64,000 nucleotides of DNA from Streptomyces sp. Sge12 (lineage in GTDB: Bacteria > Actinomycetota > Actinomycetes > Streptomycetales > Streptomycetaceae). The notes under the pieces were generated by a model. That model searched no databases and was not told the DNA's origin. It saw nothing but the letters and a program-made list of their open reading frames with translations. The stretch spans positions 7,919,614 through 7,983,613 of the forward strand of contig NZ_CP020555.1 in assembly GCF_002080455.1 (NCBI RefSeq), in the 5' to 3' direction. Of this stretch, positions 53,799 through 61,304 are shown piece by piece. The first letter of the stretch is position 1. The number at the start of each line of letters is the position of its first letter. A program made the position numbers and the translations under genes.

Positions 53799-54143
53799 CG
53801 GCCCCGATGCTCTCCCCCTCCTGGGCCGGCCCATGCGCCCTGGGCGCCGCCACGGGTTTGGCAGGGCGTGAACATCGTGTGTCACGCAGTGTGTTGTCCG
53901 CCGGAGAGCCGGGCTGGGTCTTCCTTGTGTCCGGTGTCTTGGGCCCCGGGTGGTGGGGTGGTGGCTTGGTGTGGGCGCGGGCTGGTGGCGTACCGGTGAA
54001 GGGGTTCGACTCGGTACAGGTGAATGTGCTCGGTCGATGGTGCGCCGACCGTGGGTCACGTTCGTCCCGGCTCTGCCTCGGGAGGTTGTCGTTCTTGGCG
54101 GTCCGCCTTGGCCGGTTGACGTTGTCGGGTGGCCGGGTGTTTC
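53799..54143. repeat. Intergenic unit of the ~100-bp repeat family
   Basis: GGCGTGAACATCGTG (53871), then TGTGTTGTCCGCC and TCCTTGTGTCCGGTGTCT (53922-53939). That 18-mer recurs exactly at 55886-55903 in the array downstream, followed in both places by a GC-rich GGGGTGG-type block and GCGGGCTG. This is the clearest link between the dispersed copies. Confidence 0.6.
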
Positions 54144-55067
54144 TTATGTCACCTTGATGACGGTCTTGCCGGTGGTGTGGCCGTTCTCGACGGCGGCGAG
54201 GGCGGCCGGGGCTTCGGAGAGCGGATGGACTGCGGTGATTGCGGGTGTGAGGAGTCCGTCGAGGGCGAGTCGGGCTGATCGCTCCAGGTTCTTGCGGTCG
54301 AGGCGGCGCTCGACGAAGCGCCCGCCGAGATCGGGCACGGATGTGTCGCTGACGGCAATGATGTTGCGGGGGTCGCGGGCCAGGGGAGCGATGGTTCGCA
54401 GTGAGGTGCCTGCGACCAGGTCGACGATCGCGTCGAAGCCGTCCGGAACGAGCTTGCGTGCCGCGGCGGCGACGTCCTGGGTGGTGTAGTCGATGAAGAG
54501 CGCCCCCAGGCTCTCGGCGTGTTCGCGTTTGGCGGTGCTCCCGGTGCCGATCACGTGCAGCCGGCGTCCGATGGCCAGCCGGGTGACGGCGAGGCCGACT
54601 CCGCCTCCGACTCCGTTGACCAGGACCGTGGCGCCGGCGGGGAGTCCGAGTTGGTCGAGGACGTCCACCGCGGTCGTCCCGGCCACCGGCAGTGTTGCCG
54701 CCACGGTTGCGGACAGGCCCGCCGGGATGCGCGCGGTGTTCGCCGCGGACAGCACCGTGGTCTGGGCGTAGGTGCCGCCACCGGTCAGCGCGAAGCCGAA
54801 GACTGCGTCGCCCACCTCGAGCCCGGTGACGTCCTGGCCCCGGGCGAGAACGGTTCCGGCTGCCTCCATGCCCAGCACGCGGGGAAAGGGACGCCCGCCG
54901 TCGAGCCCGTCGACCGGGCCCGAGCGCAGCAGGTGGTCGAGGGGATTGACGCCGGCGACGTCGACCCGGATCAGTACCTCACCGCGACCGGGTACGGGAT
55001 CGGGGCGATCGAAGAACGCCTGCACCTCGGGCCCGCCGTGCCTGTCGAAACCCCATGCCTGTCCCAT
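54144..55067 (-). CDS. NADPH:quinone oxidoreductase-like protein (MDR superfamily)
   Basis: A 307-residue medium-chain reductase without catalytic zinc ligands. GEVLIRVDVAGVNPLDHLLR, VLGMEAAGTVLARGQDVTGL and the cofactor motif VNGVGGGVGLAVTRLA (near residue 150) are present, with TGSTAKREHAESLGA after it for NADPH. It probably reduces quinones or enones. The start is the ATG behind GGAAG. A MerR regulator gene lies 98 bp upstream on the same strand, a common pairing in which the regulator controls the reductase. Confidence 0.92.
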   Translation of the reverse strand: MGQAWGFDRHGGPEVQAFFDRPDPVPGRGEVLIRVDVAGVNPLDHLLRSGPVDGLDGGRPFPRVLGMEAAGTVLARGQDVTGLEVGDAVFGFALTGGGTYAQTTVLSAANTARIPAGLSATVAATLPVAGTTAVDVLDQLGLPAGATVLVNGVGGGVGLAVTRLAIGRRLHVIGTGSTAKREHAESLGALFIDYTTQDVAAAARKLVPDGFDAIVDLVAGTSLRTIAPLARDPRNIIAVSDTSVPDLGGRFVERRLDRKNLERSARLALDGLLTPAITAVHPLSEAPAALAAVENGHTTGKTVIKVT

Positions 55068-55165
55068 CTTCCGCCGCCTCTCGTACGACCGGCCCGCTGA
55101 ATGCGGGCGCTGTCGCCACCCTCACCCCTGCCACTGATGTCAGGGGCAACACGATGAGATGCAGG

Positions 55166-55570
55166 TCACAGCATCAGGTCGGCTGCGCCGCCGGTTGTCG
55201 GGGCCGTGGACAGCTGCGCCCGGTGCCGGCTGTTGGCCCTGATCAGTGCGTCGAGTGCATCCCGGGTCTCGATCAGGTGCGCGATATCGGCGTCGATCCG
55301 GTCGCGCTCGCGCATCATCGCCGTGAACGTCTCCTCGGCGACGCCCGGGTCACCGGGGATGTCCACACACGGCAGCACGGTCGCGATCACCCGGCTGGAC
55401 AGCCCCGCGTCGAACAACTGCCTGATGAGCGCCACGCGCTGGACCGCAGCATCGGCGTAGTGACGCTGCCCCGCGTCGGAGCGTGAGCTGGTCAGCAGCC
55501 CCTGGTCCTCGTAGTACCGCAGTGAGCGCGGGCTCACGCCCGTGCGCCGGGCAAGCTCGCCTATCCGCAT
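55166..55570 (-). CDS. MerR family transcriptional regulator
   Basis: A 134-residue MerR-type regulator. MRIGELARRTGVSPRSLRYY then EDQGLLTSSRSDAGQRHYAD is the DNA-binding domain, followed by the long dimerisation helix (MMRERDRIDADIAHLIETRD). It lacks the Cys cluster of SoxR and has only one Cys (TVLPCVD). I start at MRIGELARR, because an upstream open frame is repetitive and not protein-like. The ATG lies seven bases after TAGGCT, so the mRNA is probably leaderless. It probably activates the downstream quinone oxidoreductase gene. Confidence 0.92.
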   Translation of the reverse strand: MRIGELARRTGVSPRSLRYYEDQGLLTSSRSDAGQRHYADAAVQRVALIRQLFDAGLSSRVIATVLPCVDIPGDPGVAEETFTAMMRERDRIDADIAHLIETRDALDALIRANSRHRAQLSTAPTTGGAADLML

Positions 55571-57523
55571 CCCGCAGAGCCTACGCCCGCGACCTGCGGG
55601 TGCGGAGCGCCGATGCGTCATGGTCGCCTGCGGACACCCCCTACCGCGGCAGGGTTGCCGTGCCCGCCGCCCCACGGCTGAGCACGTTCGCCCGTACACG
55701 GCTGAGCCCTTGTCGCCGTATGCCGGCACGGGCTGCCGCCAGGGGGCTCGGTGCGGCGCCCGGGGACGGGGGCACGCCCGGCTTCGGCGCCCCGCGGCCC
55801 ATGACGCCGCCACATCCCACTCGGTGGGCGTGAACTTCTGCTGCCGCCGGGGGTGTTGCCAGGCCGGGGGCAGCCGGGTCGGGTCGTCCTTGTGTCCGGT
55901 GTCTGCGTCCCCTGGTTCCGGGGCGGGGGGCCTGGTATGGATGCGGGCTGCCGTCAGGGGGTGGCCGGTCGGAGGTCCTGGGCCGGGTGACCCTGCTGTC
56001 CGGGGACCGGTGGCCCGGGTCCCGGGTCCTGGGTCGTGGCCGTGCGTGAACACCGGATGGGCGCGGGTGCTGTCGGGTCGGTCGCCCGGGTCGGGCGGCC
56101 CCTGGTTTCGTGCCTGAACTTTCGTGCCGGGTTGCGGCCCCGGCGTGGACATCGGCTGCCGCAGGGGCGTGTCTGTCCCGATGCCCGGGGCGGGATCCCG
56201 TCCCGTGCCCGCACGCCCCTGGTTTACCGGCAGGGCCTGGGCGTGCGCATCGTGCGCTTGGGCGGGTGTGGTGCGGTCGGTGTCCGGGCCGGGTCGCCCC
56301 TGCGTTCCGTTGCGTGCCGTTGCGTTTCGTTGCCTGCGCCCCTCCGGGCCCTCGTTACGGGCCCTGGCGTGAACGGGGCTGCCGTGCGGGGCTGTCGGGC
56401 TGCTCGCCCGGCACCGGACACCCCCGTTTCGGTGTGGTGCAGGTGCGCAGGGCGGCGGCTCCGGCATGAACATGGGCGGTGGTGGGGGAGGTTGTCGGGG
56501 CGGCCGTCCGCGGATGAGCCTCCTCCGCTTCGGGGACTGCGCCCCCACGTGCCGTGCCGTGCCGTGCCGGGGCGTTGGTGTGGACTGCGGTTGCTGCAGG
56601 GGGTCCGACCGATCCCGTCCGGGCGGCCGCACCGTGTTCGGCCGCTGCGTGCCGGGTTTCCCGGGCGGCGGCTGGGGTGCGGGGCCGCTCCGAGGTCCCG
56701 GCCGGACACTCTGGTGCGGCGTGCCTGCCCGCGCCGTGGTGCGGGGCGATGGTCCTGGCGTGAACCACGGGCTGCTGCGGGGGCCCGGCGTGGACAGCGG
56801 CTGATGCGAGGGGGCCGGCACGACGCCCCGGACCGGAGCCCCGGCTGCGCTGGGCGCGCTCTTGGCGCCGTCATGGCTCCGGCTGGCGTGAACGTCGTTG
56901 TCGGTAAAGGGTGCTGTCCCCGGGCAGCCGATGCGAGTCCATCCCGGTGCCCCCGGTGTTCGCGCCCCCTGGTTCAGGGACGGGGGCCCGGTGTGGACGC
57001 GGGCTGCTGCGGGGGAGGTGTCCGGTCGGTTGCCCGGGTCGGCTCCCCCCTTTGTTGGGCGTGCTGCGCCCCGTGGTGGGGGGCGTTCGGTGCCGCTGGG
57101 AGTGGTCCCCGCCGGTGTTCCGGCCGGGGGTTCCTGCGGCGCCGACTGGGCCGGTGGTGTGCGGGGGCATGGGGCGGGACCCCCGGTGTGAACGGTGTCG
57201 CGTGGTGGGGGGTGTTGTCCGGTCGGGGGTGGCGAGGCCGTTGCCGGGGGAGGTGTTTCCCCTTTTGTGCGGGCGGGTGTGCGCCTGCCTGTCCGCCCCC
57301 GGCCCCCGGTGTGAACGGTGTTGCGTGCTGGGGGTGTTGCCCGGTCGCGGTGGTGAAGCCGCCCTCCGGGGAAGGTGTGCCCGCTCTTGTGCGGGCGGGG
57401 TGTGTGCCTGTCGGCTCGCCCCGCCCCGGCTCCCGATGTCCGCGCTGCCCCCGCCGTTCCCGCGGCACCCCCGACCCCGACGCCCGCGGCCCGACCCCGA
57501 CGTCGGACGCCGGACAGCGGTGG
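55571..57523. repeat. Degenerate tandem array of ~100-bp GC-rich units
   Basis: Nearly 2 kb without a normal gene. From 55826 to about 57440 a motif GGYGTGRAC, then about 5 bases, then a GGCTGCTGCGGGGG-like run recurs at about 55826, 55934, 56045, 56142, 56366, 56463, 56574, 56757, 56787, 56885, 56990, 57185 and 57308, mostly 97-111 or about 195-224 bp apart. The last two units (123 bp apart) and the units at 55934 and 56990 are closely similar over more than 80 bp. Some contain short hairpins (GCCCGC-TCTTGT-GCGGGC at 57377). Coding on either strand looks spurious. Function is unknown. Confidence 0.65.
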
Positions 57524-58483
57524 TCAGGTGGTGGTTGCGGTGACGGTGGAGCGGAAGATGGTGCGGTTTTCCTGGTGGCCGGTGATGGCGACGTGGCCGG
57601 GGGCGGTGAGGGTGGCGTCGATCCAGCAGGGGGCGTCGAGTTCGGCGTAGTGGTGGAATTCGGTGGCGATGGCGGCGGGCGTGAAGGTGGCGGGGGCGTG
57701 GAGGGCGCTGGCGGCCTGGCGGGCGGCTTCGACGAGGACCATGCCGGGGTGGTGGTCGTTGGCGTGTTCGAAGAGGATGGGGTGGTCGAGGTCGGGGTTG
57801 AGTTGCCAGCGGCCGGGGTGGTCGGTGGGGGCGAGGACGACGTCGAAGGGCAGGAGCCGGCCGGTGGTGTGGGCGGGGACGGGGGTGCGGCGGGGCAGGG
57901 GGCGGGTCAGGGCCAGGCGGCCGCGGTCGCCGCGCAGGCGGCGGTAGGTGGCGGGGGCGACGCAGGAGAAGCGGGCGGTGCCGCGGGCGGCGAGTTCGCC
58001 GTTGCGGTGGATGTCGACGCTGAGGTAGCCGGAGAACCGGTTGCCCTTCCAGCCGAAGTCGGTGCACAGGGCGTTCATGGTGAGGTCGCTGGGGCCGCGG
58101 CCGATGCGCAGGTGTTCGGGGCGGGTGGTGAAGTCCAGGCTCCACAGCAGGACGTTGTGGCCGAGGGGGACTCCGTAGACGGCGTGGCAGAGGTAGAGGC
58201 CGACCTGGCGGACGGTCTCGCCGGCCTGGACGGGGTCGTGGCCGGTGCCGTCGGCGCTGGTGAAGAAGGTGTGGGCGCGGGGCCACTGCCCGGTCAGGGT
58301 GAAGGTGTCCTGGCCGGTGCGTTCGCAGCCGGTCAGGAAGACCTCGGCCAGTGAGCTGCGGTGGACGTATTCCCGGGGCACGGTGGTGGTCAGCTGGCGG
58401 GCGTCGTTGCAGCGCATCCATGGCTGCTCCGTCCCGGGCAGGGGCAGGACGGGCGCGTGCTTTCCGATCGTCAGCATGGTCAT
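57524..58483 (-). CDS. afsA: AfsA/ScbA-type gamma-butyrolactone synthase
   Basis: A 319-residue AfsA-family enzyme, which joins a beta-ketoacyl thioester to dihydroxyacetone phosphate in signalling butyrolactone or butenolide synthesis. Two hotdog (AfsA) domains are visible: VPREYVHRSSLAEVFLTGCE near residues 35-55 in the first, and HPILFEHANDHHPGMVLVEA followed by ARQA near 220-245 in the second. The start MTMLTIGKH follows GGGAGAAGTC. An ARE-like palindrome overlaps its promoter, and an ArpA-type receptor gene lies 2 kb away. A P450 gene is divergent, as in the S. rochei SRB butenolide system (afsA-like plus P450). Confidence 0.9.
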   Translation of the reverse strand: MTMLTIGKHAPVLPLPGTEQPWMRCNDARQLTTTVPREYVHRSSLAEVFLTGCERTGQDTFTLTGQWPRAHTFFTSADGTGHDPVQAGETVRQVGLYLCHAVYGVPLGHNVLLWSLDFTTRPEHLRIGRGPSDLTMNALCTDFGWKGNRFSGYLSVDIHRNGELAARGTARFSCVAPATYRRLRGDRGRLALTRPLPRRTPVPAHTTGRLLPFDVVLAPTDHPGRWQLNPDLDHPILFEHANDHHPGMVLVEAARQAASALHAPATFTPAAIATEFHHYAELDAPCWIDATLTAPGHVAITGHQENRTIFRSTVTATTT

Positions 58484-58537
58484 GACTTCTCCCGCAGAGC
58501 CGTTCGACGGATGGGACGGGTTGCGCTCGCGAGACGC

Positions 58538-58565
58538 AAGATACGTACTCTCCGGTTTTGTTTGC
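58538..58565. promoter_or_regulatory. ARE-like site upstream of the afsA-like gene
   Basis: On the minus strand GCAAACAAAACCGG is followed by AGAG and TACGTATCTT, resembling the AAACAAACCGG / CGGTTTGTTT halves of autoregulatory elements. TTGCAA and TATCTT within it, 18 bp apart, could be the -35 and -10 elements, so a receptor bound here would block the afsA promoter. Confidence 0.6.
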
Positions 58566-58874
58566 AAGGAGCTCAGCCGGGCAGGATGCGGCCCGCACGT
58601 CGCCCCGGCGGCCCGCCGGGCGCCCTCCGGGAGGGCTGTCAGGACCTGGACCAGCGGATATCCGACAGGGTGCGGCCGCAGGGGACGCGCACACCACCGC
58701 CCCAAGTGGGAACCGTGGTTCCGGTCATATGCGCCGGTCGGACAGGGTGCGGGCGCCGTCCGTTCAACCAGGCCCCCGCCAGGGCGACTTCGGGGGACCG
58801 GATGCGGCGGGCCGGGTCCCGAAAACCATTGGCATGCGGGTCGGGTCGTGTCAGACTCGGGGCCGCCGCCGGTG

Positions 58875-58905
58875 AAACAGAAACCGGATGGGCGGTTTTG
58901 GAATA
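58875..58905. promoter_or_regulatory. ARE-like site upstream of the P450 gene
   Basis: AAACAGAAACCGG, five bases, then CGGTTTTGGAATAC form an imperfect inverted repeat of the butyrolactone-receptor operator type, 67 bp upstream of the P450 ATG. Confidence 0.6.
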
Positions 58906-58971
58906 CGGGGTGTGGACACGCCGCTGCACCCTGTCGCCGATCTGCCGCCGTCCATCCTGGAGAGTTGTGAG

Positions 58972-60330
58972 ATGAACCGTCAGTGCCCTTTTGCGATCGA
59001 CGCCCTGGGCGGGGACGTGCACGCCGAGGCCGCGCGCGTGCGTGAACAGGGGCCCGCGACACGGGTCCTGCTGCCGGGCGGGGTCAGTGCCTGGGCCGTG
59101 GGCCGCGCGGCCGACATGCGCCGGCTCCTGGTGGACCCGCGGGTCTCCAAGGACGCCTACCGCCACTGGCCGGCCTGGATCAGCGGCGAGGTGGGGGAGC
59201 AGTGGCCGCTGGCGATCTGGGTCTCGGTGCAGAACATGATCACCGCCTACGGCAGCGAGCACGCCCGGCTGCGCAGACCGGCGGCGGCCGCGTTCACCGC
59301 CCGACGGGCGGCCGGCCTGCGCCCCCGGATCGAGGAGGTGGTCGGTGAACTCCTGGAGGACCTGGCCGCCTCGGCGCCCGGTGGCGCGGTGGACCTGCGC
59401 ACGCGGTTCGCCCACGAGCTGCCGACCCGGATCGTCTTCGAGCTGTTCGGGATACCGGAGCACTCCTGGGGCCCGCTGCACAAAATCATCAACGCGTTCT
59501 TCGACACCGGTATCACCGCCGAGGAGGCGCAGCGCAACGCGGCCGATCTGGACGTGGTGATGGCGGACCTGGTCGCCCACCGCCGCCGCCACCCCGGCGA
59601 CGACATGACCAGCGCACTCATCGCCGCCCGCGACACCGCCACCGACCCCCGCACCGCCACCGACCCCCGCACCGCCACCGACGCCCGTACCGCCACCGAC
59701 GCCCGTACCGCTACCGCTACCGCCGCCGATGCGGGTGCGGGTGCGGGTGCGGAGGGGGCGGGGTTGAGCGAGAAGGAGCTCGTCGACAGCCTGATCCTGC
59801 TCTTCACGGCCGGTTACGAGACCTCCGTCAACCTGATCTGCACGGCCCTGCACGAACTGCTGCGCAATCCGGCGCAGTTGGCGCTGGTGCGGGCGGGGTT
59901 GGCTTCGTGGGAGGACGTGGTGGAGGAGGCGCTGCGGATCGAGCCGCCGGCCTTCTACGGGCTGCTGCGTTTCGCGGTGGAGGACATCGACATGGGGGAG
60001 GGGGTGGTGATCGGGCAGGGTGATCCGATCCTGATCTCCTTCGGTTCGGCGGGGCGTGATCCCGAGGTGCACGGCGCGGACGCCGACCGCTTCGACGTGC
60101 TGCGGGCGACGCGGGGGCAGCATCTGTCGTTCGGGTTCGGCACGCATCACTGCCTGGGTGCGACGCTGGCGCGGCTGGAGTGCGCGGTGGCGGTGCGGCG
60201 GTTCTTCGAGACGTTCCCGGCGGCGGCTCTGGCGGGGGCGGGGGAGTTGGGGCGGGTGGAGTCGTTCATCTCCAACGGGCTGCGGGAGTTGCCCGTGGTG
60301 CTGGGTCCCAGGGCGCCCGTGGCCGATTGA
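58972..60330 (+). CDS. Cytochrome P450 with hexapeptide-repeat insertion
   Basis: A 452-residue bacterial P450. The heme motif FGFGTHHCLGATLA places the thiolate at Cys394. The I-helix motif is LFTAGYETS near 280, the K-helix is EEALRIEP, and MITAYGSEHARLRRPAAAAF is the C-helix region. Residues of about 222-262, just before the I-helix, are an insertion of TATDPR/TATDAR repeats and an Ala-Gly tract, encoded by four 18-bp tandem units. It probably oxidises the side chain of the butyrolactone or butenolide made by the AfsA-like enzyme, or a cluster product. The ATG follows CTGGAGAG. Confidence 0.93.
   Translation: MNRQCPFAIDALGGDVHAEAARVREQGPATRVLLPGGVSAWAVGRAADMRRLLVDPRVSKDAYRHWPAWISGEVGEQWPLAIWVSVQNMITAYGSEHARLRRPAAAAFTARRAAGLRPRIEEVVGELLEDLAASAPGGAVDLRTRFAHELPTRIVFELFGIPEHSWGPLHKIINAFFDTGITAEEAQRNAADLDVVMADLVAHRRRHPGDDMTSALIAARDTATDPRTATDPRTATDARTATDARTATATAADAGAGAGAEGAGLSEKELVDSLILLFTAGYETSVNLICTALHELLRNPAQLALVRAGLASWEDVVEEALRIEPPAFYGLLRFAVEDIDMGEGVVIGQGDPILISFGSAGRDPEVHGADADRFDVLRATRGQHLSFGFGTHHCLGATLARLECAVAVRRFFETFPAAALAGAGELGRVESFISNGLRELPVVLGPRAPVAD
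59635..59706 (+). repeat. 18-bp tandem repeat (four units) inside the P450 gene
   Basis: ACCGCCACCGACCCCCGC occurs twice and ACCGCCACCGACGCCCGT twice, head to tail, followed by a GCGGGT run at 59731-59750. All units keep the frame. Confidence 0.9.
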
Positions 60331-60357
60331 CCGCGTCGGGGCGACGCCTGGCCTGCT

Positions 60358-60390
60358 TGAAAAGAATCGGACCTTCTGGTTGGTTTTAAT
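60358..60390. promoter_or_regulatory. ARE-like site upstream of the first TetR gene
   Basis: GAAAAGAATCGG, six bases, then TGGTTGGTTTTAAT form an imperfect inverted repeat, ending about 60 bp before the GTG of the receptor-like gene. It suggests autoregulation. Confidence 0.5.
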
Positions 60391-60450
60391 GGGGCGGTGG
60401 ATCCGCGCGGTGGATCCGGCCGTATTGGACCATGGACAACGGAGGCACCG

Positions 60451-61131
60451 GTGGCACGGCAGGAGCGTGCGGTACGTACGCGTCGCGCGATCTTGGAAGC
60501 GGCGGCGGCGGTCTTCGACGAGCGCGGTTACGACGCGGCCACCATCGCGGACATCCTCGCGCGGGCGGGCGTCACCAAGGGCGCCCTGTATTTCCATTTC
60601 TCCTCCAAGCAGGAGCTGGCGCAGGGCGTCCTGGACGAGCAGTTCGCCGAGGGCGGGGTGCCCCACCGGGAGAGCAAGCTGCAGGAACTGGTGGACGTCG
60701 CGATGGTGCTGGCGTACCGGATGAAGCGCGAGCCCATGCTCAGCGCGGGTGCCCGGCTCTCTCTGGGGCCGGGCATGCGCGACATCTTCGGCGGGGGTTC
60801 GGTGCCGGGCTGGATCGAGTTCACGCGGACCCTGCTGGTGCGGGCGAAGGAGCAGGGTGAGCTGCTGCCGCACGTGGATCCCGCCGAGACGGCCTGGATC
60901 CTGTCCGCCTGCTGGACGGGCGCGCAGATCTACTCGCAGACCCTGAGCGACCGCAGCGACATCGAGCAGCGGGTGGCCGCCGTCTACCAGCACATCTGCC
61001 CGAGCATCGCGACGCCCGCGATGCTCGCCAGGCTCGACATCGCCGGCGACCGGGGGGAGCGGGTGAGCGCGGAGATGCGGCGCGGGCCCGGCCGGGGGGC
61101 GGCGCAGGAGAGCGAACCGGCCCTGTCCTGA
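60451..61131 (+). CDS. ArpA/ScbR-type gamma-butyrolactone receptor (TetR family)
   Basis: A 226-residue TetR-family protein of the butyrolactone-receptor group. QERAVRTRRAILEAAAAVFD, then YDAATIADILARAGVTKGAL and YFHFSSKQELAQGVL, is almost the family consensus. The ligand domain carries VAMVLAYRMKREPMLSAGAR and TAWILSACWTGAQIYSQTLS, where the conserved Trp of ligand-binding receptors could be either Trp in this region. The GTG start follows GGAGG. It lies between the P450 gene and a second TetR gene. Whether it binds the AfsA product or is a pseudo-receptor needs testing. Confidence 0.92.
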   Translation: MARQERAVRTRRAILEAAAAVFDERGYDAATIADILARAGVTKGALYFHFSSKQELAQGVLDEQFAEGGVPHRESKLQELVDVAMVLAYRMKREPMLSAGARLSLGPGMRDIFGGGSVPGWIEFTRTLLVRAKEQGELLPHVDPAETAWILSACWTGAQIYSQTLSDRSDIEQRVAAVYQHICPSIATPAMLARLDIAGDRGERVSAEMRRGPGRGAAQESEPALS

Positions 61132-61274
61132 GGCCCGCCCGCCCCCTGCCCGCCCGAGGGCGGCCCCCGGTGGGGCGGGTGGGGCCGGTGGGGCCGGCCG
61201 GCTCCAGCGGGACGCGAGCGGGGCTCCGGTGGCGGCGCGGACCGTGACCGGAACGATCTTTACACCCCCTTGGG

Positions 61275-61294
61275 CAAACCGCGTTGGCGGTTTG
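61275..61294. promoter_or_regulatory. ARE-like palindrome upstream of the second TetR gene
   Basis: CAAACCGC-GTTG-GCGGTTTG is a perfect inverted repeat of 8-bp arms, 10 bp before the ATG of the TetR gene with the long insertion. It is the cleanest ARE-type site in the window and would allow direct repression. Confidence 0.8.
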
Positions 61295-61304
61295 TGGAGA
61301 CTCC

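Larger units (their letters stand above)
58484..58971. other. Divergent promoter region of the afsA-like and P450 genes
   Basis: 488 bases without a convincing gene. Each end holds an ARE-like palindrome (58538-58565 for afsA, 58875-58905 for the P450 gene). The interval between is GC-rich and unremarkable. Confidence 0.6.

Noticed and set aside
51810..54059. A 749-codon minus-strand frame covering the SDR and epimerase region
   Set aside because: It is produced by the extreme base skew, is composed of His/Arg/Pro/Thr repeats, and runs out of frame with the well-supported SDR.
55166..55570. SoxR as identity of the MerR protein
   Set aside because: It lacks the four-Cys cluster near the C-terminus that binds the [2Fe-2S] centre in SoxR.
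55166..56821. A 551-codon minus-strand frame that would extend the MerR protein at its N-terminus
   Set aside because: The extension is Pro/Arg/Thr-rich repetitive sequence matching the non-coding repeat array. The MerR domain begins cleanly at MRIGELARR with a leaderless promoter in front.
55826..57440. CRISPR array
   Set aside because: Repeats are degenerate and about 100 bp apart, there are no identical 28-37-bp repeats with uniform spacers, and no cas gene is present.
56036..58354. A 772-codon plus-strand frame across the repeat array and antisense to the afsA-like gene
   Set aside because: It runs antisense through a well-recognised AfsA gene and consists of GC-rich repeat translation with many Cys, Arg and Gly. 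It has no family resemblance and no ribosome binding site at a sensible start.
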